64,000 nt of DNA from Methylocystis sp. L43 (GTDB lineage Bacteria > Pseudomonadota > Alphaproteobacteria > Rhizobiales > Beijerinckiaceae), in contig NZ_JADNRA010000020.1 of NCBI RefSeq assembly GCF_015709525.1, forward strand, positions 1 to 64,000. The letters run 5' to 3'. The position numbers and the translations under genes are program-made. This document shows positions 34,348-42,498 of this stretch, piece after piece. Every line of letters starts with the position of its first letter. Within the stretch, counting starts at the first letter, position 1. Under the pieces are notes generated by a model, which saw only the letters and a list, made by a program, of their open reading frames with translations, was not told the origin of the DNA and did not search any database.

Positions 34348-35019
34348 TCAGATCCTCGCGTTCGACGCGTCCCCGGCCTTCTTTGCGCATCGATTGAGGA
34401 TCTCGATCACTTCATCATCGCTGATCTGGCGAAAATCACGGTAGAAAAAGCCGATCGCGCCGAATGCGCGATGCGTCTCAAGACAAACGATCTCATCGAC
34501 TTCAGCGCCAAGAGACTCCAGCGCATCTGGAGGCGCGACCGGCACAGCCAGCACAAGCTTCTTCGGCGCGCGGGCGCGGACGGCGCGCAGCGCCGCGCGC
34601 GTCGTCGCGCCGGTGGCGACGCCGTCGTCGACGACAATGGCGATACGCCCTTTCGCCTCCGGTCGCTCGCGGCGGCCAAGATAGAGCTGCCGGCGCCGCT
34701 CGATCTCCTCCAGCTCACGCGCGCACACCCTCTCAAACTCTTGTTCGCTCACATCCGCCATGGCGATCACGTCCTCATTGCGCACGATGATCGGCGCGCC
34801 GCCATCCGCCACGGCGCCCATCGCCAGCTCCGGCTGGAAGGGCACGCCAATTTTCCTGACGAGCACGAGATCGAGAGGCGCCTTCAACAAAACCGCGATC
34901 GGCTCTGCGACGGGCGCTCCGCCGCGCGGCAGAGCGAAGACGACAACATCCTCGCCCTTGAATTTCTCAAGCTCGGCGGCAAGGCGATGGCCAGCGTCGG
35001 TTCGGTCGTAAAAAGTCAT
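34348..35019 (-). CDS. Phosphoribosyltransferase-family protein
   Basis: The 223-residue product has the PRPP-binding motif IVVDDGVATGATTRAAL near residue 125, preceded by VVFALPRGGAPVAEPIA and LVLVRKIGVPFQPELAMGA. This is the COG1926 type of predicted phosphoribosyltransferase, whose acceptor base is unknown. The ATG at 35019 matches the family start; the open frame extends upstream into the kinase gene, which lies only 7 nt away. The pair is probably one operon. Confidence 0.88.
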   Translation of the reverse strand: MTFYDRTDAGHRLAAELEKFKGEDVVVFALPRGGAPVAEPIAVLLKAPLDLVLVRKIGVPFQPELAMGAVADGGAPIIVRNEDVIAMADVSEQEFERVCARELEEIERRRQLYLGRRERPEAKGRIAIVVDDGVATGATTRAALRAVRARAPKKLVLAVPVAPPDALESLGAEVDEIVCLETHRAFGAIGFFYRDFRQISDDEVIEILNRCAKKAGDASNARI

Positions 35020-35026
35020 GGCGCCC

Positions 35027-36151
35027 TCACCTTCGATTGTCGGCGGCGAGCGCCGATTGCGCAAGATCGAGATAGCGCGTCGCCAGCGGCTCCCACTTCC
35101 TTGGCTCACGTGGAGAATCATCGAGAAGATGCGCCACAGACTGCCGCGCGCGCAGCACCGCGCGCCAAGCCGCGTAAAGCGACACCAGGCGTCGCGGGGG
35201 GTCGCAGGAGAGGCGCTGCGCCACTTTATCGACGAGTTCGACGCCCAGCGTGTTCGCGCCAAGCAGCGCACATTCGACGCCAAGATAGGCAAGCTCGTCG
35301 AAGGGATCGACTTGGCGCAGTTCGGCGTTGAACTCCAGACAGTCGAATATGGCGATGGGGTCGCGAAAGCAGATATGCTCCGGGCGCAAGTCGCCATGCC
35401 CGTCGACGACCCGGCCCTGAAAGGCGCGCTGCTGCAATTCTGATCGGCTGGCCGCCAGTCTTGCGTCGAGAAGGTCGAGCAGAACGGGCGTGCGCCCATG
35501 GTCGAGCGCGAAATCCCGCCGCGTCAGAACGTCTCGATTCTTTTCCTGCTCGCGAAAAAACCGCAGCGCATAATCCTCGGCGCTGATCGAGGAGCGTTCC
35601 ACGCCGCGATAAAAATTCCCCAATGTGTCGCAAAGCGCGTCCATCTGCGCCGCGCTCAAGCGATCTTCGGCGATCAGCCGGTCGAGCATCGCGTCGCGCG
35701 GCAGGCGGCGCATCTCGACAAGCCAGTCGATGACCGCGCCATTGCCGCCAAGCGCAATGCCGCCTTCCGCGCTATAAGTCAGCGGCGCGACGCCCAAATA
35801 CACATCGGCCGCGAGCCGGCGATTGAGACGCACCTCCTCGCGACAATTATGTTCGCGAGCATCGATCGTCGAGAAGTCGAGGAAGGGATAGCGAACCGGC
35901 TTCTTGAGCTTGTAGACCTTTTCGCCTGCCAGAAAGACATAGGACATATGCGTTTCCAGCACGGCCACCGACGCCGGCGCATGCGAATAGGCTCCGGGCG
36001 TACTGAGAAATCGAACCTTCTCGGCAGTTGCGGGCGAGCCCGTGTCGCCAATGGCGCTCGCTCCGCTATCGGGCATCGACTCCATCGCCGCGGTCGATTT
36101 GCTGCGGGCCGCGGCCTTCGACCAAGCCGTGGCAGGCTGTCCCACGTTCAA
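35027..36151 (-). CDS. Aminoglycoside-phosphotransferase-like kinase (COG2187)
   Basis: The product of up to 374 residues has THMSYVFLAGEKVYKLKKPV (nucleotide-binding Lys region) and the APH catalytic loop VVDGHGDLRPEHICF with IFDCLEF supplying the metal-binding Asp. Many relatives carry a second P-loop kinase domain at the C-terminus; here that domain is absent. The natural substrate is unknown, and antibiotic resistance is not implied. The start is uncertain: TTG at 36151 has no ribosome site, while ATG at 36076 follows GGAG closely. Confidence 0.8.
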   Translation of the reverse strand: MNVGQPATAWSKAAARSKSTAAMESMPDSGASAIGDTGSPATAEKVRFLSTPGAYSHAPASVAVLETHMSYVFLAGEKVYKLKKPVRYPFLDFSTIDAREHNCREEVRLNRRLAADVYLGVAPLTYSAEGGIALGGNGAVIDWLVEMRRLPRDAMLDRLIAEDRLSAAQMDALCDTLGNFYRGVERSSISAEDYALRFFREQEKNRDVLTRRDFALDHGRTPVLLDLLDARLAASRSELQQRAFQGRVVDGHGDLRPEHICFRDPIAIFDCLEFNAELRQVDPFDELAYLGVECALLGANTLGVELVDKVAQRLSCDPPRRLVSLYAAWRAVLRARQSVAHLLDDSPREPRKWEPLATRYLDLAQSALAADNRR

Positions 36152-36382
36152 AGCGAACTTCGAGCTTTTCGATCATGCGCATGATCCTCTCTTGCGCTCG
36201 GATGGCCGCTCAAGGCCCTGAAAATCGATCTGCCGCTGCGTTAGCATGAACCTCCCTCTCACAAGCGAGCGTCCTTAAGGGAATATGGCGAGGGCTGAGC
36301 GGTTTCTCCAGAAGAAGATTCATACTGCGGCGCCATGTAGGACGCCATGTAGGCTGAAACGTCCAATCCGCACGAGGTCCCT

Positions 36383-37027
36383 ATGACGCGCGACTTTACG
36401 ACCGCCGACGTCGCAATCGGCCCCCATCGATTGGAGGGTTCGCTGTACCTGCCTCAATCGCCACTGGGACTTGTCATTTTTGCGCATGGCAGCGGCTCCT
36501 CGCGCTTTAGTCCGCGCAACAGATATGTCGCCGAGCGACTCGTCGCGCAGGGATTCGCCTGTTTGTTGTTCGACCTCCTCACCGCCGAGGAAGGCGAATT
36601 CCGGCGCAACGTCTTCGACATTGAACTGCTCGGCGCGCGCGTCGGCGAGGCGATCGCCTGGACGGCAGAAAGTGACGCCGCTCGCTTGCCCATCGGGCTG
36701 TTCGGGGCGAGCACGGGCGCCGCCGCCGCGCTCGTCGCCGCGGCCGACGAACCACGCGTCGCCGCCGTCGTCTCGCGCGGCGGTCGGCCTGATCTTGCAG
36801 GCGACGCGCTGCGGCGGGTTCAAGCGCCGACATTGCTGATCGTCGGCGGATTGGACTATGGCGTGATTGAACTCAATCGCAGCGCGCAGCAGCTGCTCAG
36901 ATGCCACAACCGTCTCGACATCGTCCCCGGCGCCACCCATCTCTTCGAGGAGCCCGGCACATTGGAAAGCGCCGTCGAGCGCGCGACCAAATGGTTTGTC
37001 GAGAATCTTAGCGCGCCTCAGGCGTGA
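36383..37027 (+). CDS. Dienelactone-hydrolase-like alpha/beta hydrolase
   Basis: The 214-residue product has LVIFAHGSGSSRFSPRNRYV (oxyanion region), IGLFGASTGAAAAL (nucleophile Ser), TLLIVGGLDYGVIE (acid) and VPGATHLFEEPG (His). This is a short serine hydrolase of the dienelactone-hydrolase superfamily that often lies next to phosphoribosyltransferase-like genes in proteobacteria. The substrate is unknown. A 12-bp tandem repeat lies just upstream at 36331-36353. Confidence 0.85.
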   Translation: MTRDFTTADVAIGPHRLEGSLYLPQSPLGLVIFAHGSGSSRFSPRNRYVAERLVAQGFACLLFDLLTAEEGEFRRNVFDIELLGARVGEAIAWTAESDAARLPIGLFGASTGAAAALVAAADEPRVAAVVSRGGRPDLAGDALRRVQAPTLLIVGGLDYGVIELNRSAQQLLRCHNRLDIVPGATHLFEEPGTLESAVERATKWFVENLSAPQA

Positions 37028-37074
37028 CCCAGGAATAACACATGCCAAATTTTTCTTAAGCAGAAGGTTTGAAA

Positions 37075-38100
37075 ATGATGACGATGGCGCTGACCGAACC
37101 GCCGAGCGAAGCGGAGAGCAGCCTCGCGCTATTCGCGCTCGGCGCCAGCATATCCGTTGGCGAAGACGTCGCACAATTGCTTGGCGCTGAGCTCGCGCCG
37201 CTGGAAGACCGCGAGTTCGAAGACGGCGAATATAAGATCAGGCCGCTCGAAAATGTGCGCGGCCGCGACTGCTACGTCGTTTTCACCCTAAATGGCGACG
37301 AGGTCGCGAGCAGCGCCGACAAGCTGTGCAAACTGCTGTTCTTCATCGGCGCGCTGAAGGACGCGGGCGCTCAGCGCGTCACCGCCGTCACGCCCTATCT
37401 GTGCTTCGCGCGCAAGGACCGGCGCACCAAGCCCCGCGATCCGGTCACCACGCGCTATGTCGCGCAGCTGTTTGAAGCGCTTGGAACAGACCGCGTGGTC
37501 TGCGTCGACGTACATAACATCGCCGCTTTTCAGAACGCCTTTCGTTGCGAGACGATTCACCTTGACGCTCAGGCGCTGTTTGCGCGTCATGTCCTGGCCA
37601 ATATCGGGGACAGGCCTGTCGCCGTCGTCTCTCCCGATCTTGGCGGCGAGAAGCGCGCGGAGATTTTTCGGCTGCGGCTTGAACGCATGCTGAAGCGGCC
37701 GGTCGCCAAGGCTTTCATGGATAAATACCGAAGCGAAGGCCATGTCGTTGGCGATATTTTCGCGGGCGACGTCAAGGATCGCACCGCGATCATCATCGAT
37801 GACCTGATCGCCGGCGGCGGCACGGTGGCGCGCACCGCTGCGGCCTGCCGCGGCAATGGCGCGGCGCGCGTCTGGGTCGCGGCGACGCACGGCGTCTTTT
37901 CGCAAAAGGCTGCGTCCGCGCTAAAGAACGCGCCGATCGATCAGCTCATCATCACCGATACAGCGCCGCGGCAACCGTCCATGGCGGCCGAGCTTGGCGA
38001 CCGGTTGATTGTGGTCAGCGTCGCCGGTCTCCTGGCCGAAGCGATCAGACGCCTGCACGCAAATGGTTCGATCACGCAGCTTCTGGAGGACGGGCCCTAG
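37075..38100 (+). CDS. Ribose-phosphate pyrophosphokinase-like protein, divergent
   Basis: The 341-residue product has the PRS fold: REFEDGEYKIRPLENVRG, the ATP region CFARKDRRTKPRDPVTTRYV, and VCVDVHNIAAFQNAF in place of the DLHAxQIQGFF strand of canonical PRPP synthase. The PRPP-binding loop reads IIIDDLIAGGGTVARTA, where the usual motif is DDxxDTxGT. It is probably a paralogue of the housekeeping prs with changed use. AGAAGG is well placed for the ATG at 37075. It follows the hydrolase gene by 47 nt. Confidence 0.82.
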   Translation: MMTMALTEPPSEAESSLALFALGASISVGEDVAQLLGAELAPLEDREFEDGEYKIRPLENVRGRDCYVVFTLNGDEVASSADKLCKLLFFIGALKDAGAQRVTAVTPYLCFARKDRRTKPRDPVTTRYVAQLFEALGTDRVVCVDVHNIAAFQNAFRCETIHLDAQALFARHVLANIGDRPVAVVSPDLGGEKRAEIFRLRLERMLKRPVAKAFMDKYRSEGHVVGDIFAGDVKDRTAIIIDDLIAGGGTVARTAAACRGNGAARVWVAATHGVFSQKAASALKNAPIDQLIITDTAPRQPSMAAELGDRLIVVSVAGLLAEAIRRLHANGSITQLLEDGP

Positions 38101-38153
38101 CCGCCGGGCGCGCTTTGGTTGCGTCCTGCAGCGACTCGCGCCACAAGCCTCGC

Positions 38154-38996
38154 ATGAACTTGGAAGACATCGTCATTCGCCGAATGTCCAAGAGCGAACT
38201 TGATCGCGCGCTCGATTGGGCCGCGGCCGAGGGCTGGAATCCCGGACTTTACGACGCGGAGAGTTTCTACGCCGTCGATCCGACAGGATTCTTCATCGCC
38301 GAACGCGCGGGCGAGCCTCTGGGCTGCGTCTCGGCCGTCGTCTATGACGAGTCCTTCGGCTATGTCGGGCTCTTCATCGTTCGTCCGGCTCATCGTGGAC
38401 AGGGCGTCGGCCTTCGGCTCTTGAACGTCGCACTGCGGCATGTGCAGGGGCGCAATGTCGGGCTCGACGCCGCGATCGACCTTCAGCAGACTTATGCGCG
38501 ATACGGATTCAAATTTGCCTATCGCAACATACGTCATCGATGCGTCGGCGGCGGCGAAGCGCCTCCCGACGTGACTGAATTGGCCGACGTCCCCTTCGAC
38601 GAGATCGTGCGCTATGACCAAACGGTCTTTCCGACGTCGCGGCCGAATTTTCTTTCGCGCTGGATCGCTCAGCCGCAGAGCGCGGCGCTTGCAATGGTGA
38701 AGCAAGGCCGGCTCGCCGGCTATGGCGTGCTGCGCGCGTGTCGCGACGGCTACAAGATCGGGCCGCTGTTCGCGGATGATTTGCAAATCGCCGACGCGCT
38801 GTTTCAAGGCTTATGCGCGCGAGCCGCGCGTGCGCCGGTGTTTCTCGATACGCCCGAAGCAAACGCCGCCGCCATCGCGCTGGCGCAGCGACGCCGGATG
38901 ACCGCCGTGTTCGACACCGCGCGCATGTATACGGAAGGAACGCCGCCGGGACGCATCGAGCGCTGCTACGGCGTCACGACCTTCGAGCTCGGGTAA
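38154..38996 (+). CDS. GNAT-family N-acetyltransferase, two-domain type
   Basis: The 280-residue product has a GNAT N-domain: VGLFIVRPAHRGQGVGLRLL is the acetyl-CoA-binding motif A. A second, weaker GNAT-like half follows (GYGVLRACRDGYKIGPLFAD). Enzymes of this build acylate small molecules or proteins; the substrate is not evident. Its end overlaps the convergent SRAP gene by 31 nt. Confidence 0.85.
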   Translation: MNLEDIVIRRMSKSELDRALDWAAAEGWNPGLYDAESFYAVDPTGFFIAERAGEPLGCVSAVVYDESFGYVGLFIVRPAHRGQGVGLRLLNVALRHVQGRNVGLDAAIDLQQTYARYGFKFAYRNIRHRCVGGGEAPPDVTELADVPFDEIVRYDQTVFPTSRPNFLSRWIAQPQSAALAMVKQGRLAGYGVLRACRDGYKIGPLFADDLQIADALFQGLCARAARAPVFLDTPEANAAAIALAQRRRMTAVFDTARMYTEGTPPGRIERCYGVTTFELG

Positions 38997-39703
38997 TCAC
39001 CGGACAGGGCGCCGAGGCGATCGATAAGATCAGAGGCTGTGACGCTCGGCGCAATCAGCGTCGGATCGTCGTCGGCTTCGCCCGATCGGTTGACGCGCGG
39101 CGACACAATCCATTCCCGCAGAGCCTCGTCGGGCGGCGCGCCGAGCAACGCCCCGGGATCCTCGCCCGACATCCATGCATTCGCGTCGCGCCAGTCGAGA
39201 ATGACCGGCATGCGATCATGGAAACGGCGCATCCAGCCATTCGCTGGACCGACGATGATCGTCGCTGAGTCGATCTTCGCATCGCTCTCGACGTCGCGAC
39301 AGCTCTCGCACAGGCCGGCGAAGGCGAGCGGGCGGCCGTCGGGCGCCGTGAAATAATGCGGAGTCCTGGCGCCTTTCGCTCCGGTCCATTCATAGAAGCC
39401 CGACGCCGGGATGATGCAGCGCCGCGATGCGAAGGCCGAACGGAACATCGGCTTTTCGGCGACCGTCTCGGCGCGCGCATTGAAGGTTGCAGGCAGTTCG
39501 CGCAGGGGCTTCTTCCACCAGGAGGGCGCGAAGCCCCAGCGCATCTGGACAAGTTCGTTTCCCGCCGGCGTCGGCCGGATGACCTCGATCATCGTCGTCG
39601 GCGCCACATTGTAGCGGGGCTGCAGATTGCGCGGCTGGCCGATCAAATCGGCAAGCCGCTGGAGTTCCTCCCAGGAGAGATGCTGCGTGAAGCGCCCGCA
39701 CAT
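38966..39703 (-). CDS. SRAP-family DNA-protein crosslink protein (YedK/HMCES-like)
   Basis: The 245-residue product starts MCGRFTQ, giving the catalytic Cys2 after Met removal. It also has LQPRYNVAPTT, FNARAETVAEKPMFRSAF, RCIIPASGFYEW and the late HDRMPVIL. SRAP proteins form thiazolidine crosslinks with abasic sites in single-stranded DNA and protect them. The main family residues are present, so it should be active. Confidence 0.94.
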   Translation of the reverse strand: MCGRFTQHLSWEELQRLADLIGQPRNLQPRYNVAPTTMIEVIRPTPAGNELVQMRWGFAPSWWKKPLRELPATFNARAETVAEKPMFRSAFASRRCIIPASGFYEWTGAKGARTPHYFTAPDGRPLAFAGLCESCRDVESDAKIDSATIIVGPANGWMRRFHDRMPVILDWRDANAWMSGEDPGALLGAPPDEALREWIVSPRVNRSGEADDDPTLIAPSVTASDLIDRLGALSGDYPSSKVVTP

Positions 39704-39721
39704 AGGCGAGACCGTCCTGTC

Positions 39722-40012
39722 TCAGTAGTAGTGCCGGTGACGGCGGTAATAATATGGGCGCGGCGCCGTCGCGGCGCCAATGATCGCGCCGCCTGCTGCG
39801 CCGACCGCCGCCGTGGCGAGCGTCGGGCCGGCGAGTCCGCCTGAGGCAAGCGCGCCGATGCCGGCGCCGCCCAGACCGCCGATGACGCCGCCGCCGAGCG
39901 CGCGTTCCGCGGGCGTGTAGCAGCCATAAAGCGGCATTGAGGCCGTCAGAAGCGTCGCAAGGACGAGGGCTTTCTTGACCCGGCGGGGCGTGGCGATGCT
40001 GTGCATTTTCAT
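39722..40012 (-). CDS. Small glycine-zipper lipoprotein-like protein
   Basis: The 96-residue product has a signal peptide with a Cys near its end (LATLLTASMPLYGCYTP, a possible lipobox), a glycine-zipper stretch (GGGVIGGLGGAGIGALASG and AAVGAAGGAIIGAA) and a Tyr/His/Arg-rich tail. Glycine-zipper proteins often insert in the outer membrane. The start after AAGGGA at 40012 is preferred over the GTG at 40024. Confidence 0.7.
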   Translation of the reverse strand: MKMHSIATPRRVKKALVLATLLTASMPLYGCYTPAERALGGGVIGGLGGAGIGALASGGLAGPTLATAAVGAAGGAIIGAATAPRPYYYRRHRHYY

Positions 40013-40405
40013 TCCCTTGTTCACACTCTTCTCGCTGCGTTGGCGCTGAAGCCAAGCCTTCGCGGCGCATCGCCGAATGAACCCAGATTTGCGCCAGAAC
40101 GATGGCCCTGTCGTGAAGCCACCGGCCAGAACGAGGCCTCGATAAGGCCACAGCCGGAGCGCTCGATGACGACGCGCAGCACTTGTTTCGTCTTCCTTCT
40201 AATTGGAATATTTCGCAAATAAGAACGCTGCAAAGAGCACTTTCTGAAAGACTTCCGATGAATGATCAATTGTATTGACGCAGGAAGTCGCCTGTTAAAT
40301 CTTTATACCATGCACGCGGCGCCGCTGAGACTTTCAGCATCGAACCCTCGAGCAAAAATCAGGCGCGCAACCCCACGCGTGATGTTCCGTGCCCTCAAGG
40401 AGAGA

Positions 40406-40648
40406 ATGATGTGCGATCTGGCGCGAGAGAGAAAACGCATTGATTCGATCCTCGCCGACGCGATGAACCAAAACTCGGTTCGACTGTCGATCGATGAAGT
40501 CGAACTCGCCGGCTATGGGCTCGCGGCGCTGCGCAGCCACTATGCGCTTTCCTGTCCGGATGAATGCATGCGCAAGAGATGTGACGAATTTGCCGCGCTC
40601 ATCGCGCTGACGCGTCGCGCGCAGCAGCATGCGCTACATGCGCCATGA
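40406..40648 (+). CDS. Small hypothetical protein
   Basis: The 80-residue product starts at ATGATG, after a good AAGGAG site. It is helical, with Cys residues in MMCDLARERKR and SCPDECMRKRCDEFAAL. I do not recognise the family. It ends 32 nt before the monooxygenase-like gene. The 40013-40405 gap upstream has no gene that I can see; a TTGACG near 40275 has no convincing -10 partner. Confidence 0.5.
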   Translation: MMCDLARERKRIDSILADAMNQNSVRLSIDEVELAGYGLAALRSHYALSCPDECMRKRCDEFAALIALTRRAQQHALHAP

Positions 40649-40680
40649 AATATTCGGCAACAGGAAAGAAGGAGCGCGCG

Positions 40681-40986
40681 ATGTTCATGGCCTCGAACCA
40701 GTTCAAGGTCGTCAAGGGCTGCGAGGAAACATTCGAAACGGCTTGGCGAGAGACAAGCGTCCGGCTGCGGGAAGCGGCCGGTCTCATCGGATTTCAATTC
40801 CATCGAGGGAAGGAGAGCGGTCCGCACGTGCTCTATTTCTCGGTGACCATGTGGGAGACGGAAGAGCGCTTCCTCGATTGGCGACGCGCCGAACTCTATG
40901 GCCCGCCGAACGGCGGCGCTGGACCGCGCTGCGCCTCGAGGCTGGAGGAATTCGACGCGACTGTCTCCAGAAGCAATCCGCAATAG
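40681..40986 (+). CDS. ABM-domain protein (HmoA/IsdG-like fold)
   Basis: The 101-residue product has an antibiotic-biosynthesis-monooxygenase fold. Asn6 (ASNQF) and Trp58 (VTMWETEERFLDW) match the conserved Asn and Trp of IsdG/MhuD-type haem oxygenases. The haem-ligand His expected some ten residues later is not present (LYGPPNGGAGPR). AAGGAG precedes the ATG at 40681. It may therefore be a non-haem-degrading relative. It lies 29 nt before ahpC, so the two may share a transcript. Confidence 0.75.
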   Translation: MFMASNQFKVVKGCEETFETAWRETSVRLREAAGLIGFQFHRGKESGPHVLYFSVTMWETEERFLDWRRAELYGPPNGGAGPRCASRLEEFDATVSRSNPQ

Positions 40987-41015
40987 GCGCCGACGGCGTT
41001 TTCTAGGAGAAAGAC

Positions 41016-41573
41016 ATGTTGGGAATTGGGGACAGCATACCGCCTTTCATTGTGACTGGCGTCAAGCCGGGATTTAACGAGATCGAAGAAAACGGCGAGA
41101 CAGCCTTCGAAACGCTCAGCGAGACGAGCTTCCCAGGCATGTGGAAAATCATCTTCTTCTATCCGAAGGACTTTACCTTCGTTTGTCCGACGGAAATCGC
41201 GGCCTTCGCGCGCTTGTCGAAGGATTTCGCCGAGCGCGACGCCGTCGTTCTCGGCGGCTCCACGGACAATGAGTTCGTGAAGCTCGCTTGGCGACGCGAC
41301 CACCGTGATCTGAAGAGCTTGCCAATCTGGCAGTTCGCGGACTCGAAGGGCGATCTGATCGATGGGCTCGGCGTGCGCGCGCCTTCAGGCGTCGCCTATC
41401 GCGCCACCTTCGTCGTCGATCCTGGCAATGTCATTCAACATGTCTATGCGACGAATCTCGACGTCGGCCGCGCGCCGGACGATACGCTGCGCGTCCTTGA
41501 CGCCTTGCAGACCGGCGCGCTCTGCCCCTGCAGCCGGCTGGTCGGCGGCGAAACGCTTATCCCTGCGGCGTAA
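41016..41573 (+). CDS. ahpC: Alkyl hydroperoxide reductase C (three-cysteine peroxiredoxin)
   Basis: The 185-residue peroxiredoxin has the peroxidatic Cys57 in DFTFVCPTE and two C-terminal Cys residues, Cys170 and Cys172, in ALCPCSRL. This layout is that of Mycobacterium tuberculosis AhpC (Cys61, 174, 176), which is reduced by AhpD and not by AhpF. No ahpD gene is in the window. AGGAGAAAG precedes the ATG. It reduces peroxides and possibly peroxynitrite. Confidence 0.9.
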   Translation: MLGIGDSIPPFIVTGVKPGFNEIEENGETAFETLSETSFPGMWKIIFFYPKDFTFVCPTEIAAFARLSKDFAERDAVVLGGSTDNEFVKLAWRRDHRDLKSLPIWQFADSKGDLIDGLGVRAPSGVAYRATFVVDPGNVIQHVYATNLDVGRAPDDTLRVLDALQTGALCPCSRLVGGETLIPAA

Positions 41574-42498
41574 CCGCGGACGCGGCGCCCGGCAACTGCA
41601 GCGTCAGACATTTCGCGGCGCCGCCCGCCTTCATGAATTCCGAAAGCGGCGTCACGACGGGCGTGAATCCCGCGTCAGTCAGGCGCGAACGAAGATCGTC
41701 GGAACAGGCGTTGAGGAACACGCGCCCGGCGACTTCGACAGCGTTGCAGGCGAAAGCGAGCGCGTCTTTCTCGCCGACTTCGATCCGCTTCTCCGCTGGC
41801 GCGATGGCGCGGATCGCTTCCCGCGACGCGATGTCAAAGGCATCCGGGTAATACATCAGCCAACCGCCGCTCAGTGGGCAGAAGCAGGTGTCGAGATGAT
41901 AAAAGCGCGGGTCTACGAGCCTCAGCGCGACGGCGCGTCGGCCGAAGATTTTTTCAAGATGTTTGGGCGCCGCTTCGCCTGAGCGCCAGCCATAGCCGCA
42001 CCAGACAATGTCCCGCGCGTGATCGAGAAGCGCGTCGCCGGCGCCCTCGAACGGGACGTTCTCCGGCCAGGGCGCGATCGAGTAGCCTTGCGCTTCGAAC
42101 CATTCGCAAAACAGACGCTCTTCGGGCCGCCGTTCCTTGGCGTTGAAACGACTCACGACGGCCGTGTCGCCGATCGCAAGTCCGGCATTGGCGGTGAAGA
42201 CCATGTCCGGCAGGCCGGGCGTCGGCGCGACGAAGGCGATATCGCTATGCGCCGCCAGCTTGCCGCGCAAGTTCTCCCATTGCGCCTTCGCGCGCGGAAG
42301 CGCCGCTTGCCCAATCTGATTCTCCATCCACGGGTTGATGATGTAATCGACGCCGAAATAGTCGGGCGCGCACATCAGTAGCGCGCGACGCGCAGGCGCA
42401 GCCGCGCGCGCCTCCCTCCGCGGCGCGTCGCTCAACACAGCGGACTCAGCGTCGACGTTCATCAGCAAACTCTCTTGCATTGCACGTCCGTCGATCAT
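41557..42498 (-). CDS. ArgZ/AgrE-type arginine dihydrolase (predicted)
   Basis: The 313-residue product is an amidinotransferase-fold enzyme. LLMCAPDYFGVDYIINPWME, DMVFTANAGL, PFEGAGDAL, RFYHLDTCFCPLSGG and AGGAAKCLTL match the N-terminal half of cyanobacterial AgrE and ArgZ as I recall them. Asn104, His201 and Cys297 match ArgZ Asn71, His168 and Cys264, with a constant offset of 33. ArgZ converts arginine to ornithine, CO2 and ammonia. Generic annotation would say dimethylarginine dimethylaminohydrolase. The start overlaps the ornithine cyclodeaminase stop in ATGA. Met13 is an alternative start. Confidence 0.8.
   Translation of the reverse strand: MIDGRAMQESLLMNVDAESAVLSDAPRREARAAAPARRALLMCAPDYFGVDYIINPWMENQIGQAALPRAKAQWENLRGKLAAHSDIAFVAPTPGLPDMVFTANAGLAIGDTAVVSRFNAKERRPEERLFCEWFEAQGYSIAPWPENVPFEGAGDALLDHARDIVWCGYGWRSGEAAPKHLEKIFGRRAVALRLVDPRFYHLDTCFCPLSGGWLMYYPDAFDIASREAIRAIAPAEKRIEVGEKDALAFACNAVEVAGRVFLNACSDDLRSRLTDAGFTPVVTPLSEFMKAGGAAKCLTLQLPGAASAVTPQG

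Noticed and set aside
35027-36151. An aminoglycoside resistance gene
   Set aside because: The APH-like fold is of the chromosomal COG2187 type without known drug activity, and no resistance context is present.
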